A stretch of DNA of 64,000 nt from Mucilaginibacter rubeus. Lineage in GTDB: Bacteria; Bacteroidota; Bacteroidia; Sphingobacteriales; Sphingobacteriaceae. Position 1 is the stretch's first letter, and each line of letters begins with the position of its first letter. The stretch lies in NCBI RefSeq assembly GCF_003286415.2, contig NZ_CP043450.1, positions 2,232,001 through 2,296,000 on the forward strand, written 5' to 3'. The translations under genes and the position numbers were made by a program. The notes beneath the pieces are model-generated. The model did no database searches. It had not been told where the DNA came from and was given only the letters and a program-made list of their open reading frames with translations. Positions 33,427 through 44,087 of this stretch are shown here, in pieces.

Positions 33427-34569
33427 CTAAATCTCCAACATCGGCAAAACGTCTTTCAATTGCTCAATATTAATCTCGCCTAAACCACGTAGATATTTCA
33501 GGGTAACAACCATTGTAGAATGCCCCATAAGCTGTTGAACTATATGCAAATCTTTGGTACGAGTGTACACATCAACGGCGGCAGTGTGACGAAAGGAGTA
33601 AATTGTTTGGTCGGGTTGCAGTAAGCCGTCTGCTAATAATGCAGGTCTTGCACGTGTCCAGTTCAAACTAAAATAGTACTCATTGTAAGGCTCGACGGTT
33701 AATGAAAATATATTTGCATCCGGGTTGGATATTTTAGTTAACCGTTCAATGAGGTCTTTGCGTACATATTCAGGTACGCCCACTACACGAATTCGTGCGC
33801 TCTTGTTTTCAAAGCCTGAAAGGGATATTTGAGTGTAATCCTGATTGAAATGTTTCTTTTTCAAAAATCTGATTTCATGGTGTGGGCGTAGCAAACAACC
33901 ATAAGAAATAAGGCAGCACAGATACAACTCATAATTGGTAGCCTTTAAGTGGTTTAACAATGCTGTGAGTTGTTCTTTGGTGTAAGTTTTATGAAGTGTA
34001 GCTTTAGTTTTTAGCCGGGGTGCTGATTTGGCGTAGTTTACTGGTATATATTTTTTACGAACAAATTCCGCCATGAAAACCCCCAACGCACGACGCTTAT
34101 TCATGTATTGTGTAGGGGTTCCTTTGAACTGATTTAGAAAACGTTCTGCACTAAAAGGATTCAGGTTCTTAATAGTACTAACCTTTTCTTTATCTGAAAG
34201 AAAATTTAAAAACTGGTTACTAACGCTGCTTAGTTGTCGTTTATAGAATATACTGTAGGGGCTTGATAGTTTATGTGCTTCAAATTGTTGAAAGGCTTCC
34301 TGTACTGTTATCTCACTTTCATAAACAGGTGTAACATCAATCTTAGTTTCATTCGGGTTCCAGTTATTGTCCAGTGCTTTCTTAAATTCGAAAAGTAATT
34401 TTGCCAACAAGCGATTTTTCTCTTTAAGGGATTTTGCCCGGTTAGGGTTTATCTTCAAGTCAAGCTTTTTAGCATTGTATTCCCGGTACCGGGTGCCGTT
34501 GAAAGAATACTGGATGTAAGACCGATAATTTAAGTCAGTAGTGGTAACGATTTTTGGCTCAGTGAACAT
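33427..34569 (-). CDS. Tyrosine recombinase (integrase) of the island
   Basis: 380-residue site-specific recombinase. The N-terminal arm/SAM-like region spans about 85-175. The catalytic domain has Arg228 (LLRPHHEIR), box II YSFRHTAA with Arg327 (the usual first His is Tyr324, as in many Bacteroidota integrases), LMGHS with His350, and nucleophile Tyr359 (TLKYLRG). Its start is 60 bp from the right tRNA repeat, the normal place for an integrase using a tRNA attB site. The two right-hand TGGCGCA repeats lie directly upstream of its start codon, so arm binding could also autoregulate it. Confidence 0.95.
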   Translation of the reverse strand: MFTEPKIVTTTDLNYRSYIQYSFNGTRYREYNAKKLDLKINPNRAKSLKEKNRLLAKLLFEFKKALDNNWNPNETKIDVTPVYESEITVQEAFQQFEAHKLSSPYSIFYKRQLSSVSNQFLNFLSDKEKVSTIKNLNPFSAERFLNQFKGTPTQYMNKRRALGVFMAEFVRKKYIPVNYAKSAPRLKTKATLHKTYTKEQLTALLNHLKATNYELYLCCLISYGCLLRPHHEIRFLKKKHFNQDYTQISLSGFENKSARIRVVGVPEYVRKDLIERLTKISNPDANIFSLTVEPYNEYYFSLNWTRARPALLADGLLQPDQTIYSFRHTAAVDVYTRTKDLHIVQQLMGHSTMVVTLKYLRGLGEINIEQLKDVLPMLEI

Positions 34570-34574
34570 TGATT

Positions 34575-34593
34575 TGGCGCATATAGTGGCGCA
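34575..34593 (+). repeat. Right arm-type repeats TGGCGCA x2
   Basis: TGGCGCA at 34575-34581 and 34587-34593, again exactly 12 bp apart and in the same orientation as the three left-end copies. They lie between the integrase start and the right tRNA repeat. Confidence 0.7.
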
Positions 34594-34628
34594 CTTTCAC
34601 CGGAACTCTTAAAAAACGCCCTTTTTAG

Positions 34629-34697
34629 CGTAGCTCAGCTGGTAGAGCAAATGACTCTTAATCATTGGGTCGAGAGTTCGAATCTCTCCGGGGTCAC
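34629..34697 (+). repeat. attR: right 69-bp direct repeat, truncated tRNA-Lys
   Basis: Identical to 18064-18132. The first five acceptor bases (GACTC) are replaced by unrelated sequence (TTTTAG side), so the acceptor stem cannot close and this copy is a pseudo-tRNA. It marks the right junction of the island. Confidence 0.92.
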
Positions 34698-34704
34698 TTA
34701 AAAT

Positions 34705-34746
34705 CAACAAAAAAGCCTCGCGAAAACTCGCAAGGCTTTTTTGTTG
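34705..34746. terminator. Original tRNA-Lys terminator, bidirectional
   Basis: 19-bp stem (34705-34723 with 34728-34746) with one wobble pair and AAAAAA/TTTTTT flanks. It lies beyond attR and serves the minus-strand lipoprotein gene from the other side. Confidence 0.9.
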
Positions 34747-34759
34747 CAAATTATATCCA

Positions 34760-35467
34760 CTAAAGTACCTTAAATTGAAACACCCCCGATTCAGATGTAT
34801 TACCGTTTGAATCACGGGTAACCACTTTCCAGTAAAATGTGGTTGCCTGTTTTACAGGCAGTTTGTTGTAAAAGCTGTCTTTTATTTTGGCTGCAACCAA
34901 AGGCGGCGTAGTACTATCGCCAAAATACAAATCGTAATTCAGGATATCATTATCTACATCGCTGGCTTTCCAAACTACGTTATACGTGTGTTCGGTTGAG
35001 GTGGCAACGCTTGCGCCTACAGCGGGGCTTACGGCTTCGGCAGGGAAGGGTGCATATGATACTACTCCCGGACCCGAATTGTAAAATTTCCAGGTATCGC
35101 TTAGCGTTTTAGCATCAGTGTTTTTTGATGACAAGGAAACAACATTCCATGAATAAGGGGTGTTGCGATCAAGCGTTACTTCTAACTGCGTTTGCGTGGC
35201 CGATTGTGAGACGCTTGCGCCGGTAAGCAGGTTTTTTATACTGATCGAGTAACTATCGGCGTTACTGGCGCTTCCCCATTTAAATACCACTTTGCTTTGA
35301 GTAGCGGATACGACGGTGCCTTGGTTACACAATTCGTCTTTTGCCGGAAACAGCAATGCCGAAACACCGGGTACTGGAGGAGGTTGCGGTGGAGTATCGC
35401 CGCCACCGCTTTTGCCACAGCCTGTTGCTATCAATAATATGGTTATATAGGTAAGTAATTTTCTCAT
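34760..35467 (-). CDS. Lipoprotein with fibronectin-III-like domains
   Basis: 235 residues. Lipoprotein signal LLIATGCGKSGGG (Cys17), a Gly/Pro-rich spacer, then two beta-sandwich segments with Fn3-like features: SYSISIKN...YSWNVVSLSS and NYDLYFGD...FYWKVVTRDSNGN. It overlaps by 4 bp (ATGA) with the large IPT/T9SS gene upstream, so the two are co-translated. Surface-exposed accessory or adhesion function is inferred. Confidence 0.85.
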   Translation of the reverse strand: MRKLLTYITILLIATGCGKSGGGDTPPQPPPVPGVSALLFPAKDELCNQGTVVSATQSKVVFKWGSASNADSYSISIKNLLTGASVSQSATQTQLEVTLDRNTPYSWNVVSLSSKNTDAKTLSDTWKFYNSGPGVVSYAPFPAEAVSPAVGASVATSTEHTYNVVWKASDVDNDILNYDLYFGDSTTPPLVAAKIKDSFYNKLPVKQATTFYWKVVTRDSNGNTSESGVFQFKVL

Positions 35468-38400
35468 TTTTTGATGATCTTGAAAACCGACTCAACGTTG
35501 TCGGCCAGCATGTTTAAAGAATAGGTTCCGTTTTTTAATCCTGCCAGGCTAAGCTGAACAACCCCTGCCTGGTTATGGAATTTTTGCTGATATAATAACC
35601 GGCCATCGGCAATGTTAAATACCCTGATGGTGCAGTTGGCAACAACGGTATCACCAAGGTTAACATTCAAAATATCCAGAAAAGGATTTGGATAGGGCAG
35701 TGCGTTATCGCTCACCGCGATGGTTTTTTCAATGATTCCCTGGCAAAGCTTATCTGTTGCTACTACAAGCTTATTATTGCCTTTGCGTAATGGTAATGAA
35801 ATAGAATTATCGGTAGTATGATAAACCGTACCATTCAATTCAACCGCGTAATTATCGCTGCCGTTTAAGCTTAGGTTAACAGTTTGTGTCGCTTTATTAA
35901 CAGATGAAAATACCGACAGGTCCTGAGGTTGGGTGATCACAAGATCATAACATTGTTTATAGTCGGGCTGGCCATCAACGGTGATACAAACGTTATAAGT
36001 TCCTGCGGCTAAATTATCGATGGTTAAATTATTGGTAAATGTATATTGCTTATTTAACCCGTTGCCGGTTAGCGCAGCCTGGTAGGAAAGCGATTGTACC
36101 GCTGTAATACCGATAACGCCGTTGCTTTCGCCTTTGCAGGTAGCGCTTGTTGCCGATACTTTGAAGTTACTTGCCGGTAAGGTATAAATGGCAGTAACCG
36201 TAATTTCATCAGATGTTAAGCTAATACCGGCATGAGTGAGTGTAACACTGTAATTTCCAGATTCGGTAGCCTTAAAGGTTTGTTGTGTTGCTCCATTGAT
36301 ATTTTTACCGTTCTTCATCCACTGATAAGCATAATCGCTGCCGATAGTGGCATAAAGTGTAACACTACCACCGCTTACAAAAGTTGTTTGGCCACCGGCT
36401 GTAACTTTAGGTTTAGGTGTAAATAAGAAGCCGGTGATAGAACCGGCGCCGGCAGGCGATTCAAGGTAGATATCACCTTCGGCTCCGTCGCCAACGGTTG
36501 CAGTGATCCGGTCATCGCCCTGCACAACAAATGCTTTGGCTGGTACCGAACCAAACCCTAAGCGGGTAGTGTTGAGGAAGCCATGGCCCGTAATGGTAAC
36601 AACTGTTCCCGCTACAGCCACTTTTGGTGAAAACCCTGTTATGGCGGTTGGTGGTACTACCACAAAGCCCTTTATAATGGCCGAACCGATTGGTGTGGTT
36701 ACTACTATATCTCCACCGACAGCACCCCGGCCCACATATGCAAATAGTCCCGTTGCGGATTCGCTTGAAAATGATGCTGCGGGCACGCCGCCAATTGTTA
36801 CCGAAGTAACGTTGGTAAGGTTTGTGCCTGTTAAGTACACCCTTGAGCCTATAAAGCCCTGAGCGGGAACAAAAGAGGCCAGTGTTGGTGCCGGCTGCGG
36901 CTGAATGAATGTAAAGCCGTTGATATTAGCGGTGCCTGCCGGGTTGGTTATATACACCGTACCGCTGCTACCCGCGCCAACTACAGCCGTAATGCTGGTA
37001 GGACTGTTTACTGTAAAAGAAGTTGCCGGGCTACTCATGAAGCGAACGTCGGTAGTCCCGGTTAGGTTAGTTCCGGTGATGGTTATCGGAGTGCCTACTG
37101 TACCCGATGTAGGGTTTATAGAAGTTGCAGTTGGCGGATACAAATAGGTAAAGCCCGGAAAACTTACTGTATTGCCGTCGTTAGTAAGGGTGATATCGCC
37201 GCTTGCACCTGTACTGCCCGGTACGGCAGTTATTTTGGTATCACTAAGTATACTGAATGATTTTGCCCGCATACCACCAAAGCTTACGCTGGTGACACTT
37301 TTCAGATTGCTGCCGTTAATTACAACTGTTGAACCTGCATAGCCTGTGGCATCGGCCGAAGTAATAACAGGTGGTGCTATGAAAGTAAAACCCGTCTGTT
37401 TGGCTGTGCCGCCGGGGGTTGTTACCACTACATCACCGCTGGCAGATGGGCCGATTATTGCCGTAATATTTGTTGCAGAGTTAACCACAAATGATTTTGC
37501 AGGTACGCCACCAAAGCTTACCGCTGTGGCTCCTGAGAAATTACTACCTGTAATGGTAATTGTAGCGCCAGCACCTGCACTGTTGGGGGTAAAATAAGAT
37601 ACAACAGGCGCGCTTATAAAGGTAAAGCCAGCCAGGCTTCCGGTGCCTCCCGGTGTGGTAACAGCTACGTTGCCGCTGCCCGCTGTATTTACTGTGGCGG
37701 TAATGCTTGTTGCACTGTTTACGGTAAATGATTGCGCCTTATAGGTTCCAAAAGTAACTGCGGTTGCACCTGTAAAATTAGTCCCCGTTATATTTACTAC
37801 ACCACCTGTAGGCGCTGTATTGGGCGTAAAGGCAGTAACGGTTGGCGGTACAATATAGGCAAAAGTGGCCGTGCCTCCTGGCGTGGTTAGTACAACGTTA
37901 CCAGTAGGTGCTTTGCTGGTAACAGCAGTAACCATGCTCCGCGAATTTATTTTGAAGGATGTTACAGGCGTTCCACCTATACTCACATCAGTAGTACCGG
38001 TAAAATCTGAGCCGTTGATGACTACGGTATATGTACCACCCGAAGAGGTTGTTGATAATGACTGAATAACCGGTTTAGGTAAAAAATTGAAGGCGTTGAG
38101 TGCTACTGTACCATAAGGCGTGGTAAGTGTAATATCGCCCGAGCGCCCTGTACCAACTACTGCCGTGACCTTTGTGGCCGATTCAACGTTAAAACTTGTG
38201 GCAGGCACGCCCCCAAAGTAAACTGCCGATGTCCCTGTAAGGTTAACACCGGTAATGGTAACGGTTTTGCCTTCGCCGGTAATTTGTGGGGTAAATGATG
38301 TAATGCCCGGGGTAAGTAATCCTGACTGATTGATTAATAACGAAACATAATAAGTATTGGATTCGACGATATCGGGTTTGCCGTCGCCATTAACATCGCC

Positions 38401-39810
38401 TACAGCAATGCCCAGCGGGTATTGGCCGGCATCAAAACTTATTGGGCCGCTAAATACTAAGGCGGTGCCCGTGCTTTTATTGGATAACAATTTTGCTGTA
38501 CCGCTATCGTGATCAAGAAAAGCAAGGTCCGGTCGGCCATCGCCATCCATGTCGTTCATTACCAGATCGTCGGAATATAATTCGGTATAAAAATCAACTT
38601 TTGTATCAAACGATATATTGCCTGGAGTGCTTGTATTGCGTAGGCCACAACCCGTTTTCATTTCACCAAAAAAAGGATGATTGACTACTCCAACGTCTGG
38701 CTTGCCATCGTTGTTCATATCGCCAACAGCTATATTATAGGGCGAATCGCCAGCAAGAAAATCTTTTTTTGTATCAAATGAAATAGATGACCCGGATGTG
38801 GTGTTTCTTAAAACGGAAATTGTAGCACCTTCATGATTGCCGGTAACAATATCAGCACGCCCGTCACCATCCATATCAACAATTTCAACATCAAATGGAG
38901 CAGCACCGGTTACAAAATCAACTTTAGGGTCAAAAGAAAGCGCGCCTGGTTTGCTTGTGTTTTTATATACAGAAACTACATCGCCTACCTGGTCAATCAC
39001 TGCGATATCGGGTTTGCCATCAAGGTCAAAGTCGCCCGCCTGGAGACCGAAGGCGCTTATCGGTTCCTTACCAAAAGTAATGCCTTTAGCGAATGAAATC
39101 TGGCCACCGCTGCTTGTGTTAAGGTATGTGGTGAATGTTGGTGACCGATAATTAGCAACAGACAGATCGGGCAATCCGTCACCATCCAAATCTGCGGCTA
39201 TTACCTTTATAGGATCTATGTCATTACTGATGAAACAATCAGCATTAGGGCCAAAGGGCTTTGTGCTGCTGCCGTTATTTTTATAGATACGTACGCCACC
39301 GCCCAGGCCTGTTGTGGTTACTACAAGGTCGGGCTTGCCATCGGCATTGATATCGGCAGTAGTAACCGATCCTGTATAATTATTATCGTCTACCGGGAGG
39401 TTTAATTTGGGGGCAAATGCATTGTGGGTTGTAAATACGTTACCGCCGTTATCATAAGTAACAATAAATGGCCTGGCCGAGTATCCTGTTAGGTTATTAG
39501 TAGTAACGGCAACCGGCTGAAACGTTGCCCCGGCAGGTACAATAGCAGTTATAGCGCTATTAGTAGCTGATTTCAATGTTGCTTTGGCTGCGCCAAAAAA
39601 TACGGCATTCAGCGCCGCGTTGGCATTGAAGTTTTTACCACTAATGGTAACTATAGTGCCCGCCGGTCCAGAGGCCGGTGAAATACTGGCAATTATAGGC
39701 GCTTGCGCATGTAACTGTATTCCGAAAAGCGTCAGGATAAAGAAAGCAATACAATGTTTAATGTAATGGGTTATTGATATTTCGAGGAGTTTAGGTAAAG
39801 ATTTATTCAT
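35464..39810 (-). CDS. Secreted IPT/TIG and FG-GAP repeat protein with T9SS sorting domain
   Basis: 1448 residues. After the N-terminal signal (about 18-36) comes one IPT/TIG domain (SISPASGPAGTIVTISGKNF). A block of FG-GAP/VCBS repeats covers ~145-500, with recurring D-x-D-G-D-G/N-x-D calcium-type loops such as DMDGDGRADIV and DVNGDGKPDIV. About eight further IPT domains follow (~505-1165), then an Ig-like domain and a type A T9SS C-terminal sorting domain (LPYPNPFLDILNVNLGD ... VFKIIKK). It is exported by type IX secretion and anchored at the surface. Likely an adhesin or glycan-binding protein; ligand unknown. Confidence 0.92.
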   Translation of the reverse strand: MNKSLPKLLEISITHYIKHCIAFFILTLFGIQLHAQAPIIASISPASGPAGTIVTISGKNFNANAALNAVFFGAAKATLKSATNSAITAIVPAGATFQPVAVTTNNLTGYSARPFIVTYDNGGNVFTTHNAFAPKLNLPVDDNNYTGSVTTADINADGKPDLVVTTTGLGGGVRIYKNNGSSTKPFGPNADCFISNDIDPIKVIAADLDGDGLPDLSVANYRSPTFTTYLNTSSGGQISFAKGITFGKEPISAFGLQAGDFDLDGKPDIAVIDQVGDVVSVYKNTSKPGALSFDPKVDFVTGAAPFDVEIVDMDGDGRADIVTGNHEGATISVLRNTTSGSSISFDTKKDFLAGDSPYNIAVGDMNNDGKPDVGVVNHPFFGEMKTGCGLRNTSTPGNISFDTKVDFYTELYSDDLVMNDMDGDGRPDLAFLDHDSGTAKLLSNKSTGTALVFSGPISFDAGQYPLGIAVGDVNGDGKPDIVESNTYYVSLLINQSGLLTPGITSFTPQITGEGKTVTITGVNLTGTSAVYFGGVPATSFNVESATKVTAVVGTGRSGDITLTTPYGTVALNAFNFLPKPVIQSLSTTSSGGTYTVVINGSDFTGTTDVSIGGTPVTSFKINSRSMVTAVTSKAPTGNVVLTTPGGTATFAYIVPPTVTAFTPNTAPTGGVVNITGTNFTGATAVTFGTYKAQSFTVNSATSITATVNTAGSGNVAVTTPGGTGSLAGFTFISAPVVSYFTPNSAGAGATITITGSNFSGATAVSFGGVPAKSFVVNSATNITAIIGPSASGDVVVTTPGGTAKQTGFTFIAPPVITSADATGYAGSTVVINGSNLKSVTSVSFGGMRAKSFSILSDTKITAVPGSTGASGDITLTNDGNTVSFPGFTYLYPPTATSINPTSGTVGTPITITGTNLTGTTDVRFMSSPATSFTVNSPTSITAVVGAGSSGTVYITNPAGTANINGFTFIQPQPAPTLASFVPAQGFIGSRVYLTGTNLTNVTSVTIGGVPAASFSSESATGLFAYVGRGAVGGDIVVTTPIGSAIIKGFVVVPPTAITGFSPKVAVAGTVVTITGHGFLNTTRLGFGSVPAKAFVVQGDDRITATVGDGAEGDIYLESPAGAGSITGFLFTPKPKVTAGGQTTFVSGGSVTLYATIGSDYAYQWMKNGKNINGATQQTFKATESGNYSVTLTHAGISLTSDEITVTAIYTLPASNFKVSATSATCKGESNGVIGITAVQSLSYQAALTGNGLNKQYTFTNNLTIDNLAAGTYNVCITVDGQPDYKQCYDLVITQPQDLSVFSSVNKATQTVNLSLNGSDNYAVELNGTVYHTTDNSISLPLRKGNNKLVVATDKLCQGIIEKTIAVSDNALPYPNPFLDILNVNLGDTVVANCTIRVFNIADGRLLYQQKFHNQAGVVQLSLAGLKNGTYSLNMLADNVESVFKIIKK

Positions 39811-40064
39811 GCAGTTGTGATAGGTTCTCTGTTATCAAAACGTTTGGTTGTTTTTTAACGAGAACGGTTTAAGTTTGAGGCAAATATAGCAAAGCGCTTT
39901 GGAAAAGCCAGTCGTTTTTTACTTAAAAGAAAATTGTTTTATTGTTATTTGTATGTTAACAGATAAGTCCTGGTGGTAAATTAAAATTTCGCAACAATGT
40001 ATTGATTTTGTTGTTGTAATTTTAATAAATGCTGCTTAAATTGTGGAACTTAACATCTACTCCC

Positions 40065-40241
40065 ATGGAAAAAAGAAAATTGCTCAAAATTAACAAGCTT
40101 CAGTATGAAAGCTTAGTTAAGGACTTTATCGCCCAAAACGGCCTAAACGTTCAGTATTCATATACTAAAGATCATTTTTACTTGTTTAGCGACGAGTCTA
40201 CCATAAATCAACTTGAAACACAGGCTACAAGGATTAGCTAA
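40065..40241 (+). CDS. Small conserved-looking protein
   Basis: 58 residues from ATG 40065 (MEKRKLLKINKLQYESLVKD...), preferred over the ATG at 40029 because the upstream 12 residues look non-coding. Charged and soluble, with an alternating strand pattern (VQYSYTKDHFYLFS). It is followed by a strong terminator. Function unknown. Confidence 0.6.
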   Translation: MEKRKLLKINKLQYESLVKDFIAQNGLNVQYSYTKDHFYLFSDESTINQLETQATRIS

Positions 40242-40259
40242 TAAAGTATAAAATATAAA

Positions 40260-40289
40260 GGGCCGATAGTATTTACTATCGGCCCTCTT
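40260..40289. terminator. Bidirectional terminator
   Basis: 12-bp perfect arms GGGCCGATAGTA/TACTATCGGCCC (40260-40271, 40274-40285) followed by TCTTT. Lies between the small plus-strand gene and the ABC-F gene. Confidence 0.88.
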
Positions 40290-40306
40290 TAATTCTTTAT
40301 TGATTA

Positions 40307-41944
<1,638 letters not shown>

Positions 41945-42198
41945 CTAATTTGGCGCAAAAGTAAGCTAAAAACTTCATTTTTACGACATACGGCGCCGAT
42001 ATTATGGATGGGGATTTTTTTGAGCAGCAATTTTCCCCACAAAATTAACTGATGGGCATACAATTACACAGAAATGATAATTGAATGTAAACTAAAAGCG
42101 CGTTTGGAGCGTTTTAAAGGTACATTTTACCAATTATACTATAGTGGTACAGCCTTTGACTAACAACTGATATAACAATTTATTTAAATTATTTAACA

Positions 42199-42285
42199 AT
42201 GGTCATGGGAGCTTTAATTATAGGTTTAATTATCATCAATGTGGTAATAGCCATCAACAATACTCAAAAACGCAAAGTATACTAA
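42199..42285 (+). CDS. Possible 28-residue membrane peptide
   Basis: ATG at 42199 opens a 28-codon frame MVMGALIIGLIIINVVIAIN followed by a basic tail (NTQKRKVY). This is a typical single-span micropeptide. It stands alone between the ABC-F gene and an SRPBCC gene; no clear ribosome site. Could be chance. Confidence 0.4.
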   Translation: MVMGALIIGLIIINVVIAINNTQKRKVY

Positions 42286-42311
42286 ATACAAGCTTTGCAA
42301 TAAAGCTGGTG

Positions 42312-42707
42312 TTAGCTTAAAATGTTAAGTAAACTTTGTGTTTCATGGTCGGCCAGTTTTTGTAGCGGACCTGACGCCAGCATTTTCATCATCATGCTAA
42401 GCTCAGCATTAATGGTGAATAAAATATCTGTATGGTCGTTATTGAAAGATAACGACCATTTTAGTTCAAGATCAAATGGGGGCTTTTCTGCCGGGATAAT
42501 TCTTACCAATTGATTGTGAATACGTTCCTCAATTTTCAAAGCAAGTTTGGCCATATTCTGGATACTAAACCGCGCCTCGTCACGGGTAGACATCCATTCC
42601 TGGATATTATCGGGCATTAGCTGCTGATGATTATTAAAATCGGCCAAAAAATCATAAACCTCAGCTAAAGGTTTGTTAATGCTTATTGTACTTGTGAATG
42701 TATTCAT
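42312..42707 (-). CDS. SRPBCC (START-like) family protein
   Basis: 131 residues. The N-terminus FTSTISINKPLAEVYDFLADFNNHQQLMPDNI is the usual first strand and helix of the Bet v 1/START fold, with a closing helix MMMKMLASGPLQKLADH. It binds a hydrophobic ligand in family members; the ligand here is unknown. It lies 83 bp downstream of pyrE on the same strand. Confidence 0.85.
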   Translation of the reverse strand: MNTFTSTISINKPLAEVYDFLADFNNHQQLMPDNIQEWMSTRDEARFSIQNMAKLALKIEERIHNQLVRIIPAEKPPFDLELKWSLSFNNDHTDILFTINAELSMMMKMLASGPLQKLADHETQSLLNILS

Positions 42708-42790
42708 TTTGGTAGATGTGAGATTTGAGACAAATTCGGCTGACTATTAACAATGAACCAAAATCATCGAAATCAAAAAAATCTGCGGTC

Positions 42791-43450
42791 TTAACTTGCT
42801 GCTATTTCGCCCCAGGTTGATGGGCTTTCGCGCCACTGTTTAAGCAGGTTTACATCTTTTTCGTTGATGAATTGGTGCTCTTCTGCATATTTAATTAGCG
42901 CATTGTAGTTTGACAGCGTTACATATGGGCAATTAGCCTGTTTGAAGTTTTCGTCGGCAATATCAAAGCCATAAGTGAAGATGGCGGCAAGACCGGCAAC
43001 ATCATAACCAGCAGCACGCAAAGCTTCAACAGCTTGTAAGCTGCTTTTGCCGGTTGAAAGCAAATCTTCAATTACCACAACACGTTTGCCTGATGTAGTA
43101 GGAGCATCACCTTCAATCATGCTGCCTGTACCATGCTCTTTAGGTTTTGAGCGTACGTAGATGAAAGGAAGTCCTAATTCCTGAGCTACCAAAGCTCCTT
43201 GGGGGATACCTGCAGTAGCTACACCCGCTATACAGCCAACCGAACCAAATTTGTCATGGATGGCTGCAACCAGCTGCTGCCTGATATAGGTGCGGATGGT
43301 TGGATGAGAAAGCGTAACGCGGTTATCGCAGTAAATTGGAGATTTCCAGCCCGATGCCCATGTAAAAGGATTATTGGGTTGTAATTTAATTGCTTTAATT
43401 TGCAGCAGGAATTCGGCTACTTGTTGTTCGATCTCATTATTAGTAAACAT
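42791..43450 (-). CDS. pyrE: Orotate phosphoribosyltransferase
   Basis: 219 residues. Converts orotate and PRPP to orotidine-5'-phosphate in pyrimidine synthesis. Family features: FTWASGWKSPIYCDNR near residue 29, the YVRSKPKEHG segment (catalytic Lys region) and the PRPP-binding motif VVVIEDLLSTGKSS at ~118-131. Its start codon overlaps, on the opposite strand, the start codon of the NUDIX gene (palindrome CATG at 43448-43451), leaving no intergenic promoter space. Confidence 0.96.
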   Translation of the reverse strand: MFTNNEIEQQVAEFLLQIKAIKLQPNNPFTWASGWKSPIYCDNRVTLSHPTIRTYIRQQLVAAIHDKFGSVGCIAGVATAGIPQGALVAQELGLPFIYVRSKPKEHGTGSMIEGDAPTTSGKRVVVIEDLLSTGKSSLQAVEALRAAGYDVAGLAAIFTYGFDIADENFKQANCPYVTLSNYNALIKYAEEHQFINEKDVNLLKQWRESPSTWGEIAAS

Positions 43451-44087
43451 GGCTCAAAAATACAGAATTTATATTAACGAAAAGGTTATCCTGCTCACAG
43501 AATCTGAACCAAAGCATGCAGATAATTTTGAAAGGCTTGATGCAGAGACCTTTGACTTGAAAATTATATACACCTGGATCCTCGCTAATCCTAATAAACT
43601 GTTTTACATAAAAACGCCTAACGCCAAGGTGTATTTAAAAGCGATTAAGAAGAATATTACACTTATTGAAGCGGCCGGTGGCCTGGTTATGAACACTAAG
43701 GGGCAGTATTTATTCATTTATCGCAACGATAAATGGGATTTACCTAAAGGCAAAATAGAAAAAGATGAGAAGGTAAAAGAAGCAGCGGTACGCGAAGTAG
43801 AAGAGGAGTGTGGCATAAAAGTCAGTGAACTGGGAGAAAAAATTTGCAAAACTTACCACGTTTACGTGAACCGTGGCGAGGTTGTGCTAAAGAAAACACA
43901 TTGGTTTGCTATGAAAAGCAAAGGCAAAGAAAAACTAAAACCTCAAAAAGAAGAAGGTATTACCGATGTGCGCTGGTTTGAGCATGAGCACATTGAGCCA
44001 ATAATTGAAAATACATTTCCATCTATAATGGACGTACTCCATGAAGAAAAGCTGGTTACAAATAAGGTAATGCCTCTTTCGGAATAA
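43449..44087 (+). CDS. NUDIX hydrolase
   Basis: 212 residues from the ATG at 43449 (MAQKYRIYINEKVILL). The open frame continues 25 codons upstream inside pyrE antisense, which has no protein-like sequence there. The N-terminal ~70 residues form an extra domain. The Nudix box at residues ~97-119 ends in REVEEECGI and matches GX5EX7REUXEEXGU. It probably cleaves a nucleoside-diphosphate-linked compound; the substrate is unknown. The start overlaps the pyrE start and the 3' end overlaps coaD by 32 bp, tail to tail. Confidence 0.9.
   Translation: MAQKYRIYINEKVILLTESEPKHADNFERLDAETFDLKIIYTWILANPNKLFYIKTPNAKVYLKAIKKNITLIEAAGGLVMNTKGQYLFIYRNDKWDLPKGKIEKDEKVKEAAVREVEEECGIKVSELGEKICKTYHVYVNRGEVVLKKTHWFAMKSKGKEKLKPQKEEGITDVRWFEHEHIEPIIENTFPSIMDVLHEEKLVTNKVMPLSE

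Larger units (their letters stand above)
18064..34697. mobile_element. tRNA-Lys-integrated defence-type genomic island
   Basis: Region of ~16.6 kb bounded by a 69-bp direct repeat of tRNA-Lys. A tyrosine recombinase lies 60 bp inside the right end, and phased TGGCGCA repeats lie inside both ends. The content is ion channel, AIPR protein, XRE regulator with a small-gene operon, PD-(D/E)XK nuclease pair, type I restriction-modification and a polymerase-like protein. No relaxase, coupling protein or conjugation genes are visible, so it is an integrative island or satellite rather than a self-transmissible ICE. The original tRNA terminator (34705-34746) remains beyond the right repeat, showing where the chromosome resumes. 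Confidence 0.9.

Noticed and set aside
18064..34697. Self-transmissible ICE or prophage
   Set aside because: No relaxase, coupling ATPase, type IV secretion or virion genes are visible between the repeats.
34609..34815. Minus-strand open frame of 68 residues containing DPGEIRTLDPMIKSHLL
   Set aside because: It is antisense to the tRNA-Lys repeat and the terminator; this is a well-known false protein produced from tRNA genes.
36900..39800. Long plus-strand open frames opposite the IPT/FG-GAP gene
   Set aside because: They are shadows caused by the repetitive codon pattern of the IPT domains on the minus strand.
43374..43448. 25-codon N-terminal extension of the NUDIX gene
   Set aside because: It is antisense to the start of pyrE and has no family similarity; the ATG at 43449 fits the family start.
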